This document shows, piece by piece, positions 1-9,542 of a stretch of DNA of 64,000 bases. Every line of letters starts with the position of its first letter. Within the stretch, counting starts at the first letter, position 1. Under the pieces are notes generated by a model that was not told the origin of the DNA, did no database searches, and saw nothing but the letters and a program-made list of their open reading frames with translations. The position numbers were made by a program, and so were the translations under genes. This DNA comes from Candidatus Baltobacteraceae bacterium (lineage in GTDB: Bacteria; Vulcanimicrobiota; Vulcanimicrobiia; Vulcanimicrobiales; Vulcanimicrobiaceae), in NCBI GenBank assembly GCA_036559195.1, contig DATBTN010000058.1, positions 1-64,000 on the forward strand, read 5' to 3'.

Positions 1-42
1 TCGTCTCCCCCGCAATGCAAGCTTTCGCCCCGAGGAGAGACT

Positions 43-2043
43 GTGCCCAATACGCGCGAGGACGAGCAACGTATCAACGCGATCCGTTTTCTATCGGTGG
101 ATGCCGTGCAAAAGGCGAAATCCGGGCATCCCGGCATGCCGCTGGGGGCGGCGGCGACCGCCTTCACGCTCTGGAGCAAGCACCTGCGGTTCAACCCGAA
201 GGATCCGGCCTGGTTCGATCGGGACCGGTTCGTGCTCAGCGCCGGCCATGCGTCGGCGATGCTCTATTCGCTGCTCTACCTAACCGGCTACGATCTCTCG
301 ATGGACGATTTGAAATCGTTCCGTCAACTCGGCAGCAAGACGCCCGGCCACCCCGAGGCGCATCACACGCCGGGGGTCGAGGTGACGACCGGGCCGCTCG
401 GACAGGGCTTCGCCAACGCCGTCGGCCTGGCTATCGCCGAGGCGCATTTGGGTGCCGTCTACAACACGGGCGCGCAGCGGATCGTCGACCACCACACCTA
501 CGTGATGTGCAGCGACGGCGACATGATGGAAGGGATATCCAACGAAGCCGCGTCGCTCGCGGGTCATCTGCAGCTGGGCAAGCTGATCGCGCTCTACGAC
601 GATAACAAAGTGACGCTTGCCGCCGACACCGGGGTCACCTTTACCGAGGATGTCGGCTTGCGCTTCGAGGCGTTGGGCTGGCACATCGCACACATCCCCG
701 ACGGCAACGACGTCGCGGCGATCGACGCTGCGATAACGGCCGCCAAGGCGGTCGCGGATAAGCCCTCGCTGATTCTCGTTCGCACGCACATCGGCTACGG
801 CTCGCCGGAGCAAGACTCGTTCAAGGCCCACGGCGAACCGCTCGGTCCCGAGAACGTGAAGAAAACCAAAGAGCGCCTCGGCTGGCCGCTCGAACCCGAC
901 TTTTACGTGCCCGACGACGTGCTCGCGTGGTATCGCACGTTCGTCGATCGCGGCGCGGAACTGCAGAACGATTGGAAGAAGACGTTCGATGCCTGGAAGG
1001 CCGGCAACACCGAAGCCGCCGCGCAACTCGAACGCGCCCTCGCGAAGCAGCCGCCGGCGCAGATTGCGTGGCCGGTCTTTACCAAAGAGAACGGCGACAA
1101 CATCGCCACGCGCGATGCCGGCGGTATCGCGATCAACGCGATCGCCAAGGCCGCGCCCGAACTCGTCGGGGGTTCGGCGGATCTCGATTCGTCTACGAAA
1201 ACCTATCTCAAGGACTTTGGCGACTTCCAACCCGGAACGTATGCCGGGCGCAACATTCACTACGGCGTGCGCGAGCATGCGATGGCCGCGATAAATACCG
1301 GTCTCGCGCTACACGGCGCGCTCTTGCCGTTCGGCGCGACCTTCTTGAACTTTCTCGATTACATGAAGGGCGCGGTCCGTTTGGCCGCGCTCAATAAGGT
1401 GCGCTGCTACTACGTTCTCACGCACGACTCCGTCTTTCTTGGCGAGGATGGGCCGACGCACCAGCCGATCGAACATCTCGCACACATGCGCGCGACGCCG
1501 AATCTCATGGTCGTCCGTCCGGCCGATTCGGTCGAAACGCTCGAAGCGTGGAAGCTTATGCTTGCGGCGCAGGGCGGCCCGTGGGCGCTGATCTTGAGCC
1601 GGCAGAAACTGCCGTTTCTGGGCGAGCGCACGTTCGATATGCGCAACGGCGCCTACACGCTCGTCGACACCGACGCGACCCCGGATCTCATCTTGATCGC
1701 CACCGGCTCCGAAGTCTCGCTTGCCGTGCGAGCCGCCGAGCTGCTCGCCAAACGCGGAATGAAGACGCGGGTTGTTTCGATGCCGTGCTGGGAGCTCTTC
1801 GCGGCGGCTTCGCAATCGTACCGCGATAGCGTCTTGCCGCCCGCCGTCACCGCGCGGATGTCGATCGAAGCCGCCGCAACCTTCGGCTGGCGGGAGTGGG
1901 TCGGCGATCGCGGCTATACCTACGGCATCGATCATTTCGGAACATCCGCGCCCGCCGCCGATATCGTTCGAGAGTACGGATTCACGCCCGAGCACATCGC
2001 GCAGGTCGCGCAAGACCACTTCGCTACTGCCGCCCAACACTAG
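43..2043 (+). CDS. tkt: Transketolase
   Basis: Thiamine-diphosphate enzyme that moves two-carbon ketol units between sugar phosphates in the non-oxidative pentose phosphate pathway; cytoplasmic. The 666-residue product has the usual full length. The cofactor-binding segment begins at SDGDMMEG (residues about 158-165) and ends with YDDN near residue 188. The conserved glutamate lies in YGVREHAM near residue 411. The start is GTG at 43, chosen because GAGGAGAG lies just upstream. It is the first gene of a six-gene operon and is followed 12 bases later by the tal-pgi fusion. The promoter is probably outside the window, since only 42 bases precede the gene. Confidence 0.97.
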   Translation: MPNTREDEQRINAIRFLSVDAVQKAKSGHPGMPLGAAATAFTLWSKHLRFNPKDPAWFDRDRFVLSAGHASAMLYSLLYLTGYDLSMDDLKSFRQLGSKTPGHPEAHHTPGVEVTTGPLGQGFANAVGLAIAEAHLGAVYNTGAQRIVDHHTYVMCSDGDMMEGISNEAASLAGHLQLGKLIALYDDNKVTLAADTGVTFTEDVGLRFEALGWHIAHIPDGNDVAAIDAAITAAKAVADKPSLILVRTHIGYGSPEQDSFKAHGEPLGPENVKKTKERLGWPLEPDFYVPDDVLAWYRTFVDRGAELQNDWKKTFDAWKAGNTEAAAQLERALAKQPPAQIAWPVFTKENGDNIATRDAGGIAINAIAKAAPELVGGSADLDSSTKTYLKDFGDFQPGTYAGRNIHYGVREHAMAAINTGLALHGALLPFGATFLNFLDYMKGAVRLAALNKVRCYYVLTHDSVFLGEDGPTHQPIEHLAHMRATPNLMVVRPADSVETLEAWKLMLAAQGGPWALILSRQKLPFLGERTFDMRNGAYTLVDTDATPDLILIATGSEVSLAVRAAELLAKRGMKTRVVSMPCWELFAAASQSYRDSVLPPAVTARMSIEAAATFGWREWVGDRGYTYGIDHFGTSAPAADIVREYGFTPEHIAQVAQDHFATAAQH

Positions 2044-2055
2044 GAGAATGCGTTC

Positions 2056-4896
2056 ATGAGTAACCAATTGCAGCAATTGCTCGAAGCCGGCCAGAGCGTA
2101 TGGCTCGACAACCTGCGGCGCAGCATGTTCGCTTCGGGTGAGCTGCAGGGCCTCATCGACCGAGGCCTGCGCGGCATGACGTCCAATCCGACGATCTTCG
2201 AAAAAGCGATCGGCACCGGCAACGACTACGACGAACAGCTGAAATCGCTGATCGGCAAACAGCACGATGCGAACACGCTCTTCTGGGAGCTCGCGATCGC
2301 CGACATTCAAAACGCGTGCGACCTTTTCAAACCGGTCTACGACGGAAGCGGCGGAAACGACGGATTCGTCAGTCTCGAGGTCTCGCCGTTGCTCGCGCAC
2401 GACACGCAGGGCACGATCGACATGGCCAAAGATCTCTGGAAACGCGTCAACCGCGCGAATCTCATGGTGAAGATCCCGGGAACCAACGAGGGCGTACCGG
2501 CGATCGAAGCGTGCATCGCCGAGGGCATCAACATCAACGTGACGCTGATCTTCTCGATCGAAATGTACGAGAAGACCTCACAGGCCTACATTCGCGGCCT
2601 GCAGCGCCGTCTCGAAAAGGGGCAGCCGATCGACCGCATTCGATCGGTCAACAGCGTCTTCGTGAGCCGTATCGATACGGCGATCGATAAGATTCTTCAA
2701 GACCGCATCGACAAGGGCGAGAAGAATCTCGTTTCGCTGCTGGGCAAAACCGGCGTGGCGAACTTGAGACTCACCTATCAGAAATTCCTCGAACTCTTCG
2801 AGGGTGCCGGGTTTGCGGCCGTCAAGAGCAAGGGCGGACACGTGCAGCGCCCGCTCTGGGCCTCGACGTCGACCAAAAACCCCAGCTATCCCGATCTGAT
2901 GTACGTGGAACCGGTCGTCGGCAAAGAGACCGTCAACACGATGCCCCCGAATACGCTCGCGGCGCTGCTCGATCACGGCAGCGTCGTACCGGAGACGGTC
3001 TTGCGCGATTTGGATGACGCTCGCGCGACGATCAAGCATCTGCAGGACGCGAAGATCTCGCTTTTCGACGTCACCCACAAGCTGCAGGTCGAAGGCGTCG
3101 CTTCGTTCAGCGACTCGTTCGCGGCGCTGCTCGGCGCGATCGTCTACAAACAGAAGCAGCTCAGCTCGGGGCAAAAACGGGTTGCGCTCTCACTCGGCAC
3201 CTACGAGGAACCGTTTTCCAGCGCGCTCGAGACGTTGGCGAAGAACGATTTTCTGAAAAAGCTCTGGGCCAAAGATCCGAGCCCGTGGTCGAGCGACCCG
3301 CAGCATGCCGAGATCATCAAGCACGCACTCGGATGGCTCGAGATCCCGCAGCATATGCTGGAAAGCGTCCCCAATCTTCAGCATTTCGCGAACGACGTCG
3401 CGTCCCAGTTCTCGCATGCGGTCGTACTCGGAATGGGCGGCAGTTCGCTCGCCCCCGACATCATGCGCCTAACCTTCGGAAAGATCGACGGGCATCCCCA
3501 ACTCCACGTGCTCGACTCGACCGACCCCGCGCAGATTCGCGATATCGAAGGGGCGATCGATCTGGCGCGTACGCTGTTTATCGTAGCGAGCAAGAGCGGT
3601 ACTACGACCGAACCCGACGCGTTCTACCGGTATTTCCACGCGGAGGTCACCAAGGCGGTTGGCTCGGCGCACGCCGGCTCGCACTTCGTCGCCATTACCG
3701 ATCCCGGAACGGCGCTCGAAGCCGAAGCGCAAGCGCAAGGCTTCCGCGCGACGTTCGTCAACGATCCGAACATCGGCGGGCGATATTCGGCCCTCTCCTT
3801 CTTCGGCATGGTTCCGGCGGCCGTCGCCGGCTACGACATCAACCTATTGCTCGATCGCGGACTTGGAGCGATGCACGCGAACGACAAGTCCGTCACGCCC
3901 GCCGACGCACCGGGCGCCCGATTCGGTGCCGCCATCGGCGCGCTCGCAACGCACGGTCGCGATAAGCTTACGATCGTTACGCATCCCTCGGTTCGCGCGT
4001 TCGGCGCCTGGGCCGAGCAGCTCGTCGCCGAATCCACCGGCAAAATGGGCAAGGGTATTCTGCCCGTCGAGGGCGAGCGGCTCGGCGAGCCGGAGGTCTA
4101 CGGCGACGATCGCGTATTCGTCTACGTCGGTGCCAATCTCCCGAAGGCCGAAGCCGAGACCGACACAAAATTGCGCGCGATCGAAAAAGCCGGACATCCG
4201 GTGATTCGTCTAGCCATGAACGACGCCTACGATGTCGGCGAGCAGTTCTTCCTCTGGGAGATCGCGGTAGCCGCGGCGGGATCGATCCTGCAGATCGATG
4301 CATTCGATCAGCCGAACGTGCAAGAATCCAAAGACAACACCAAAGCGCTGCTTAAAGAATACGCCGGTAACGGCAAAATCCACGAGCCTGTAGCCGACGT
4401 CGACGGCGAACTCTTCGATATCACGTTTATGAGCGGCAGCTCCGAAGCTGGCAGCACCGATCTCACGGCCGCTCTCGTCGAATTGGTCGCGCAGATTCGG
4501 CCTCACGACTACGTCGCGTTTTGCGCGTATATCGATCGCAATGCGAAGCACGCCGAATCGATCGATCGCGCGCGGCTCGCCATTCGCGATGCCAAACGCA
4601 TCGCAACCACCGTCGGCTTCGGACCGCGCTTCCTGCACTCGACGGGGCAGGAACACAAAGGCGGACCGGCTACCGGCGTTTTTATCCAAATCACCGGCGA
4701 CTCGCCGTTCGATCTGCCGATCCCCGGCATGAACGTCGGATTCCGAACGCTCATCGCGGCGCAGGCGCTCGGCGATCTGCAGTCGCTCGATAAGCGCAAC
4801 CGGCGCGGCGTGCGCGTGCATCTCAAGGGCGACGTCGACAAGGCGCTGCACGCATTGGTCGCGTCAATCGAAGACGCGCTTTCGCTTAAAGTTTAA
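2056..4896 (+). CDS. tal-pgi: Bifunctional transaldolase/glucose-6-phosphate isomerase
   Basis: A natural fusion of two sugar-phosphate enzymes, 946 residues. Residues 1 to about 370 are transaldolase, with the motif TSNPTIFEKAI (42-52) and the Schiff-base lysine in LMVKIPGT (K139). Residues about 380-946 are phosphoglucose isomerase, with a sugar-phosphate-binding SKSGTTTE segment and a C-terminal catalytic region around HSTGQEHKGG. Such Tal-Pgi fusions are known in several bacteria. The fusion joins fructose-6-phosphate made by transketolase and transaldolase to glucose-6-phosphate, the substrate of zwf downstream, so carbon can cycle through the oxidative branch. It lies 12 bases after tkt and 10 bases before gnd. 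Confidence 0.95.
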   Translation: MSNQLQQLLEAGQSVWLDNLRRSMFASGELQGLIDRGLRGMTSNPTIFEKAIGTGNDYDEQLKSLIGKQHDANTLFWELAIADIQNACDLFKPVYDGSGGNDGFVSLEVSPLLAHDTQGTIDMAKDLWKRVNRANLMVKIPGTNEGVPAIEACIAEGININVTLIFSIEMYEKTSQAYIRGLQRRLEKGQPIDRIRSVNSVFVSRIDTAIDKILQDRIDKGEKNLVSLLGKTGVANLRLTYQKFLELFEGAGFAAVKSKGGHVQRPLWASTSTKNPSYPDLMYVEPVVGKETVNTMPPNTLAALLDHGSVVPETVLRDLDDARATIKHLQDAKISLFDVTHKLQVEGVASFSDSFAALLGAIVYKQKQLSSGQKRVALSLGTYEEPFSSALETLAKNDFLKKLWAKDPSPWSSDPQHAEIIKHALGWLEIPQHMLESVPNLQHFANDVASQFSHAVVLGMGGSSLAPDIMRLTFGKIDGHPQLHVLDSTDPAQIRDIEGAIDLARTLFIVASKSGTTTEPDAFYRYFHAEVTKAVGSAHAGSHFVAITDPGTALEAEAQAQGFRATFVNDPNIGGRYSALSFFGMVPAAVAGYDINLLLDRGLGAMHANDKSVTPADAPGARFGAAIGALATHGRDKLTIVTHPSVRAFGAWAEQLVAESTGKMGKGILPVEGERLGEPEVYGDDRVFVYVGANLPKAEAETDTKLRAIEKAGHPVIRLAMNDAYDVGEQFFLWEIAVAAAGSILQIDAFDQPNVQESKDNTKALLKEYAGNGKIHEPVADVDGELFDITFMSGSSEAGSTDLTAALVELVAQIRPHDYVAFCAYIDRNAKHAESIDRARLAIRDAKRIATTVGFGPRFLHSTGQEHKGGPATGVFIQITGDSPFDLPIPGMNVGFRTLIAAQALGDLQSLDKRNRRGVRVHLKGDVDKALHALVASIEDALSLKV

Positions 4897-4906
4897 AAGG
4901 AGATCC

Positions 4907-5809
4907 ATGCAACTCGGAATGGTCGGACTCGGGCGCATGGGCGCGAACATGACGACGCGCCTGCAGCAAGGCGGCCACAGCGTCGTCGTCTACGATCGTA
5001 GCGCCGATGCCGTAAAAACCGCCGCTTCGGGCGGGGCGACCGGCGCGCAGTCGCTGGCCGACTTGTGCGGGAAGCTCAACGGTTCGCCCAAGGTCGTCTG
5101 GATTATGGTGCCCTCAGGCAAACCGACCGACGAAACGATCGACGCGCTGATCGCGCTGCTCGGCCAAGGCGATATCATCATCGATGGCGGCAACACGAAC
5201 TACAAGGAAGGTCTCGCAGCCTACGAACGGTGCAAGGCCAAGGGCGTCAGCCTCGTCGACGCGGGAACCAGCGGGGGCGTTTGGGGACTCAAAGAGGGGT
5301 ACTGTTTGATGGTCGGCGGCGACGACGCTGCGGTAAAAAGCTGCGAGCCGATCTTTCTAACGCTCGCACCCGAGAACGGCTACGCGCACGTCGGGCCCGC
5401 GGGTGCCGGACACTACTCGAAGATGGTGCACAACGGCGTCGAGTACGGACTCTTGCAAGCCTACGGCGAAGGATTCGAGCTGCTCGAAACGTCGCCGTAC
5501 ACCTACGATCTCAAACAGCTCGCCGAACTCTGGCGTCACGGCAGCGTCGTGCGCTCGTGGCTGCTCGATCTCGCCGTACTCGCGTTCGATGAGGATCCGG
5601 GCCTCGAAAAAATTCGCGGGTACGTCGACGATAACGGTGAGGGGCGCTGGACGGTGCAAGCCGCGATCGAGCAGAGCGTGCCGGCACCGGTCATCACGCT
5701 CTCGCTTATGGCACGCTTCGCATCGCGTCAAGACGAATCGTTTAGTGCGAAGGTGATCGCGGCGCTGCGAAATCAGTTCGGCGGACACGCGGTTAAGGCC
5801 GAGAAGTAA
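4907..5809 (+). CDS. gnd: 6-phosphogluconate dehydrogenase, decarboxylating (short type)
   Basis: Oxidises 6-phosphogluconate to ribulose-5-phosphate and CO2. It has 300 residues, the length of the short GndA/YqeC-like class rather than the 470-residue class. The N-terminus shows the Rossmann motif GLGRMGANM, and the substrate-binding signature is DAGTSGGVWGLKEG (about 118-131). AAAAGGAG precedes the ATG with good spacing. The residue after beta-strand 2 (YDRS) does not settle the NAD versus NADP preference; short-type enzymes are often NAD-linked. It is co-transcribed with zwf, whose start lies 3 bases after this stop. Confidence 0.94.
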   Translation: MQLGMVGLGRMGANMTTRLQQGGHSVVVYDRSADAVKTAASGGATGAQSLADLCGKLNGSPKVVWIMVPSGKPTDETIDALIALLGQGDIIIDGGNTNYKEGLAAYERCKAKGVSLVDAGTSGGVWGLKEGYCLMVGGDDAAVKSCEPIFLTLAPENGYAHVGPAGAGHYSKMVHNGVEYGLLQAYGEGFELLETSPYTYDLKQLAELWRHGSVVRSWLLDLAVLAFDEDPGLEKIRGYVDDNGEGRWTVQAAIEQSVPAPVITLSLMARFASRQDESFSAKVIAALRNQFGGHAVKAEK

Positions 5810-5811
5810 TC

Positions 5812-7395
5812 GTGGCGGCCACCTCAACCAAAACAAAGAACGGCAAGAGCGACGGCGCGCAGCCCAAACCTGCGGCGCCGGCCGTCAACCCGCTGCGCGC
5901 GGGGCTCGATTCCGGGCGAATCAACGATCCGTGCACGATCGTCTTTTTCGGAGCGAGCGGCGACCTGTTCAAGCGGATGCTCATGCCGGCGATCTATAAC
6001 CTGCGCGTCGAAGACATCTTGCCGACGAATTTCAGTCTGATCGGCTTCGCACGCAGCGAATACACCGACGACGAGTTTCGCGCGTACTGCAAGCAAGCAG
6101 TCGACGAGTTTTCACACTCCGGCAAGGCCAACCCGTCGCTCTGGAACGACATGGCCAAGCGTATCTCGTACATGGCCGCGGATTTCAGCGATACGTCGCA
6201 CTTCGAAGCGCTCAAGAAACGACTCGACGAAAGCGCCGAGCAACTCGGGACCGGCGGAAACGTGCTCTTCTATCTCGCCACGCCGCCGGCGGTCTTTCCG
6301 CAGATCATCGACCAGCTCAAACGCGCGAAACTCGATCCAAAGAACAATGCCAAGGGCTGGACGCGCATCATCGTCGAGAAGCCGTTCGGTACGGATCTCG
6401 CATCCGCGCAAGCGCTGCAGGCCGAGGTCGAAAAAGTTTTCGACGAAGGCCAGGTGTACCGCATCGACCACTATTTGGGCAAAGAACCCGTGCAGGATAT
6501 CATGGCCCTGCGTTTTGCCAACACGATCTTCGAGCCGATCTGGAATCGTAACTACATCCAATCGATCCAAATTACGGCGGCCGAGACGCTCGGCGTCGAA
6601 CTGCGCGGCGGATATTACGACAACGCCGGCGCGCTGCGCGACATGATTCAGAACCACGTCATGAACCTGCTCGCGCTCGTTTCGATGGAGCCGCCGGCAA
6701 GCTCCGACGCCGACGCCATCCGAAACGAAAAATTCAAGGTGTTCTCGGCGATCGAACCGCCCACGCCTGAATCGGTCTTCACCATGAGCGTTCGCGGGCA
6801 ATACGACGCCGGCACCATCGACGGCGAGCCCGTTCCCGCCTATCGCACGGAGCGAGACGTCAAACCGTCCTCCAATACCGAGACGTTCGCTACCCTCAAA
6901 CTCTACGTCAACAATTGGCGCTGGGCAGGGGTGCCGTTCTATCTGCGCAGCGGCAAGCGTCTGTCGCGCAAGGTTTCGGAGATCGCCATTACCTTCAACT
7001 CGATCCCGCACAAGCTTTTCGGCGAGAAGAGCGATACGATCGAGCAGAACGAACTGGTCATCAAGATCCAACCCGACGAGGGCGTCTCGATTCGCTTCAA
7101 CGGCAAGGTGCCGGGTCCGAAGAACCACATTCGCAGCGTGACGATGGACTTTAACTACGGCACCGGTTTCGGCGTTGCTTCGGCGCCGGCGTACGAACGG
7201 CTAATCGGCGACGCGATGCGCGGCGATGCGACGCTCTTCACGCGCTGGGACGCCGTGCAGCGGGCGTGGGAGATCGTCATGCCGATTCTCGAGGTCTGGA
7301 CCTCGATCAAAGATCGCACCTTCCCCAATTATCGGGCCGGCACCGAAGGTCCGGCGGCCGCGCACGACCTTAATCCGAATTGGCGCCCGCTGTGA
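5812..7395 (+). CDS. zwf: Glucose-6-phosphate 1-dehydrogenase
   Basis: First committed enzyme of the oxidative pentose phosphate pathway, producing 6-phosphogluconolactone and NADPH. The 527-residue protein has a coenzyme-binding motif FFGASGDLFKR near residue 45 and the catalytic signature YRIDHYLGKE near 216-225. The start is GTG at 5812, two bases after the gnd stop. About 35 Ala/Lys/Pro-rich residues precede the conserved core, so the extreme N-terminus may be a flexible tail. The 3' end overlaps the GTG of opcA in a GTGA arrangement, which suggests translational coupling to its assembly factor. Confidence 0.97.
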   Translation: MAATSTKTKNGKSDGAQPKPAAPAVNPLRAGLDSGRINDPCTIVFFGASGDLFKRMLMPAIYNLRVEDILPTNFSLIGFARSEYTDDEFRAYCKQAVDEFSHSGKANPSLWNDMAKRISYMAADFSDTSHFEALKKRLDESAEQLGTGGNVLFYLATPPAVFPQIIDQLKRAKLDPKNNAKGWTRIIVEKPFGTDLASAQALQAEVEKVFDEGQVYRIDHYLGKEPVQDIMALRFANTIFEPIWNRNYIQSIQITAAETLGVELRGGYYDNAGALRDMIQNHVMNLLALVSMEPPASSDADAIRNEKFKVFSAIEPPTPESVFTMSVRGQYDAGTIDGEPVPAYRTERDVKPSSNTETFATLKLYVNNWRWAGVPFYLRSGKRLSRKVSEIAITFNSIPHKLFGEKSDTIEQNELVIKIQPDEGVSIRFNGKVPGPKNHIRSVTMDFNYGTGFGVASAPAYERLIGDAMRGDATLFTRWDAVQRAWEIVMPILEVWTSIKDRTFPNYRAGTEGPAAAHDLNPNWRPL

Positions 7396-8402
7396 GCCTC
7401 GACGTCGGCGCCATCCTCGACGAACTCGCCAAGGATCGCAAAGAACGCATCGGCGTATCCGCCACCTCGCTCAACTTGGTCGCCTTCGTCGAGGATCCGC
7501 AACTGCTGGGCTGGCTTAAGGAGCGTACCGGAACCATCGCCCAACGTCATCCGTCGCGCACGCTGCTGCTCGATGCGACGCACGCCGATTCGGCTCGCAG
7601 CGTTTACTCGGCGGTAAAAGAGATCGACGATACGGTACTCACGCAGACCGAGCAAATCGAACTCGGCGTGCGGGATTTCGCTGCCGAAGAACTCGGGTCG
7701 ATCGTCCGCGCGCTCACCGTTCCCAACGTGCAGACCATCCTGTGCTGGGCGGGAGCGCACATCGCGGGCGAGAGCCGTTTTACGGAGTTAACCCGGCTTG
7801 CCGACAGCGTGCTGCTCGATAGCTCGCGGGGCGACAAAACCGCCGGCACGCTTCGCGAACTGACGCAGTGGATGGCCGGCGGCTCGCATCGAGCCGTGCG
7901 CGATCTCGCCTACATGCGGCTCGCACCGTGGCAGGATATGATCGCGCAGTTCTTCGACGATGCCGATCTCGCGAGCGAGTTGCCGTCGATCGAGCGCGTC
8001 GCGATTACCTCGGGCTCCGATGCCGAAGCCTACTATTTGATCGGCTGGCTCGCGAGCCGCCTGCAGTGGAATCCATGTGGAGCGCACGAGTTCTGCAACG
8101 CGCGAGGGGAGAAGATCGGCGTTTCGTTCCGCCACCAGGGCGAAGCCCGACGGGTCGTACGCATCGTCCTGGAAAGCGCGCACTCGACCTTCACGGCGGC
8201 GCTGCAAAAAGGCACGTCGGATGTCGTCTGTTTGAGCGTCGACGGTAAGAAAGCTCGCCCGCAGCGCTGCGCGCCGATTCACGACGTCGACGTGGTTTCC
8301 TTGATGGAGCAGGCGATTCTCACGCCGGCCGGCGGCGAGCTGTTTGCCGCATCGCTCGAAGCCGCACGCGCGCTGCTCGAAGCGCAGAGCCCCGCATCGT
8401 GA
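7392..8402 (+). CDS. opcA: Glucose-6-phosphate dehydrogenase assembly protein OpcA
   Basis: OpcA-family proteins help assemble or allosterically tune G6PDH and are best known from cyanobacteria and actinobacteria. I recognise the family from overall sequence (for example TRTLLLDA-like and GVSFRHQGEARR-like stretches), the length of 336 residues and the position directly after zwf and before pgl, which is the classic order. A TTG at 7380 would also be possible, but GTG at 7392 overlaps the zwf stop (GTGA) and gives the standard N-terminus. The 3' end again overlaps the next gene by four bases. Confidence 0.85.
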   Translation: MSLDVGAILDELAKDRKERIGVSATSLNLVAFVEDPQLLGWLKERTGTIAQRHPSRTLLLDATHADSARSVYSAVKEIDDTVLTQTEQIELGVRDFAAEELGSIVRALTVPNVQTILCWAGAHIAGESRFTELTRLADSVLLDSSRGDKTAGTLRELTQWMAGGSHRAVRDLAYMRLAPWQDMIAQFFDDADLASELPSIERVAITSGSDAEAYYLIGWLASRLQWNPCGAHEFCNARGEKIGVSFRHQGEARRVVRIVLESAHSTFTAALQKGTSDVVCLSVDGKKARPQRCAPIHDVDVVSLMEQAILTPAGGELFAASLEAARALLEAQSPAS

Positions 8403-9133
8403 GCGACTTTCCGGACAACGTCCATGTGTACGCCAATCCCGACAAGCTGGCGGCGGCGCTCGCCGATCGTTTCGTCAACTGCGCGCAGACGGCAATTACG
8501 GAACGCGGAACGTTTCACGTCGCGCTCGCCGGCGGCACGACGCCCAAAGCGGCGTACGCGCTGCTCGCTCAAGAGCCGCGCCGCACGGCAGTCAATTGGA
8601 ACGACGTTTTCGTGTTCTTCGGAGACGAGCGGTGCGTGCCGCCCACCGATGAAGCCTCGAACTATCGGATGGCGATGGACACGTTTCTGCACGCCGTCAA
8701 CATCCCCGGACACAACGTGCATCGCATGCGCGGCGAAGACGAGCCGGCGGCCGCCGCACGAGCCTATTCGCAACTGCTGCGCGAGGACTTGGGTGAACCG
8801 CCCCGCTTCGATCTGATTATGCTCGGAATGGGTCCCGACGGCCACACCGCCTCGCTCTTTCCCGGAACCGATCCGCTGACCGACGACGCGCAACTCGTGC
8901 GCGCTCCGTACGTCGAAACGGCTGCGATGTCGCGGCTTACGATAACGCCGCGCGTTATTAACGCGGCGCGCGACGTCGCGATCGCCGCCGAGGGCCAAGC
9001 AAAAGCCGCGATCCTCGCGGCCGTTCTGCGTGGAGTCCACGATCCGACGACCTACCCGATCCAAATCGTCGCGCCGCTCGAGGGCCGCCTCGACTGGTTA
9101 GTGGACGCCGCTGCCGCCAGCGCTCTGACCTAG
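8399..9133 (+). CDS. pgl: 6-phosphogluconolactonase
   Basis: Hydrolyses 6-phosphogluconolactone to 6-phosphogluconate, the step between zwf and gnd. It is a 244-residue SOL/DevB-type lactonase with the motifs ALAGGTTPKAAY near the N-terminus, FFGDERCVPP in the middle and LGMGPDGHTASLFPGT near residue 140. The GTG start at 8399 overlaps the opcA stop. It ends the pentose-phosphate operon, and a palindromic repeat that can form a strong hairpin follows 22 bases later. Confidence 0.95.
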   Translation: MSDFPDNVHVYANPDKLAAALADRFVNCAQTAITERGTFHVALAGGTTPKAAYALLAQEPRRTAVNWNDVFVFFGDERCVPPTDEASNYRMAMDTFLHAVNIPGHNVHRMRGEDEPAAAARAYSQLLREDLGEPPRFDLIMLGMGPDGHTASLFPGTDPLTDDAQLVRAPYVETAAMSRLTITPRVINAARDVAIAAEGQAKAAILAAVLRGVHDPTTYPIQIVAPLEGRLDWLVDAAAASALT

Positions 9134-9155
9134 CGCCCCTCGCGACGGGCTCGTC

Positions 9156-9202
9156 CTTCGACAGGCTCAGGATGACAGATAGGGGAGCTGAGCTTGTCGA
9201 AG
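9156..9202. repeat. REP-type inverted repeat between convergent genes
   Basis: Arms CTTCGACAGGCTCAG (9156-9170) and CTGAGCTTGTCGAAG (9188-9202) are complementary over 15 bases with one G:U pair, and the loop is about 17 bases. It sits between pgl (+) and the small gene at 9246 (-), so its hairpin could stop transcription from both sides. The same core recurs at 30449-30663, 42209-42347 and 63269-63949. Confidence 0.85.
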
Positions 9203-9245
9203 CGTGGTGGCGGATGGATTAAAGGTCTTTTTCTAGCGTTCGATC

Positions 9246-9494
9246 CTACGTATTGCCGGCGTCGCGGACGTCGCGCTTGGCGTGGTCGAGTCCGGCCTGC
9301 ACGTTGTGCTTTACCTCGTTCGCTGACGATTCGATCTTTTGCCCCGTCGTCATAGTCTCGCCGGACTCCGTGCGCCGCTCGTGTTCGGCTGCGGCCTGCG
9401 TTTTATGCGCGCTCTCCGAAACCGTATCCCGAACGTCCTTGGCGGCATCGCCGATCGTGTCGGCGGCCTTGGCTAGGTCATTTTTAATGTCCAT
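9246..9494 (-). CDS. Small hydrophilic stress-type protein (CsbD/LEA-like)
   Basis: An 82-residue, highly charged protein without hydrophobic segments, rich in Ala, Asp, Glu and Lys, with repeated heptad-like patterns such as AKDVRDTVSES and AGLDHAKRDVRDA. This composition is typical of small late-embryogenesis-abundant-like or CsbD-like proteins that accumulate under stress, but I see no defining catalytic motif and no firm family match. A sigma-B-like promoter pattern lies just upstream (9507-9532). The gene is convergent with pgl and separated from it by a repeat hairpin. Confidence 0.7.
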   Translation of the reverse strand: MDIKNDLAKAADTIGDAAKDVRDTVSESAHKTQAAAEHERRTESGETMTTGQKIESSANEVKHNVQAGLDHAKRDVRDAGNT

Positions 9495-9506
9495 CGTGCG
9501 CAGGGT

Positions 9507-9532
9507 GTACCCGCGCGCGAGGAGCTTGAAAC
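9507..9532 (-). promoter_or_regulatory. Candidate sigma-B-like promoter
   Basis: Reading the minus strand, GTTTCA is followed after 14 bases by GGGTAC, and the ATG of the small stress-type gene comes 12 bases later. This matches the Bacillus/actinobacterial sigma-B pattern (GTTTAA, 12-15 bases, GGGTAT) at 10 of 12 positions. A perfect 12-bp palindrome AAACCCGGGTTT (9529-9540) overlaps the -35 side. Inference only. Confidence 0.3.
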
Positions 9533-9542
9533 CCGGGTTTGC

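Noticed and set aside
280-1278. Long minus-strand ORF (332 codons) opposite tkt, and similar ones opposite pccA, zwf, mutase and clpC
   Set aside because: Typical of GC-rich DNA where the antisense frame lacks stops; composition is Arg/Gly/Val-rich with no domain.
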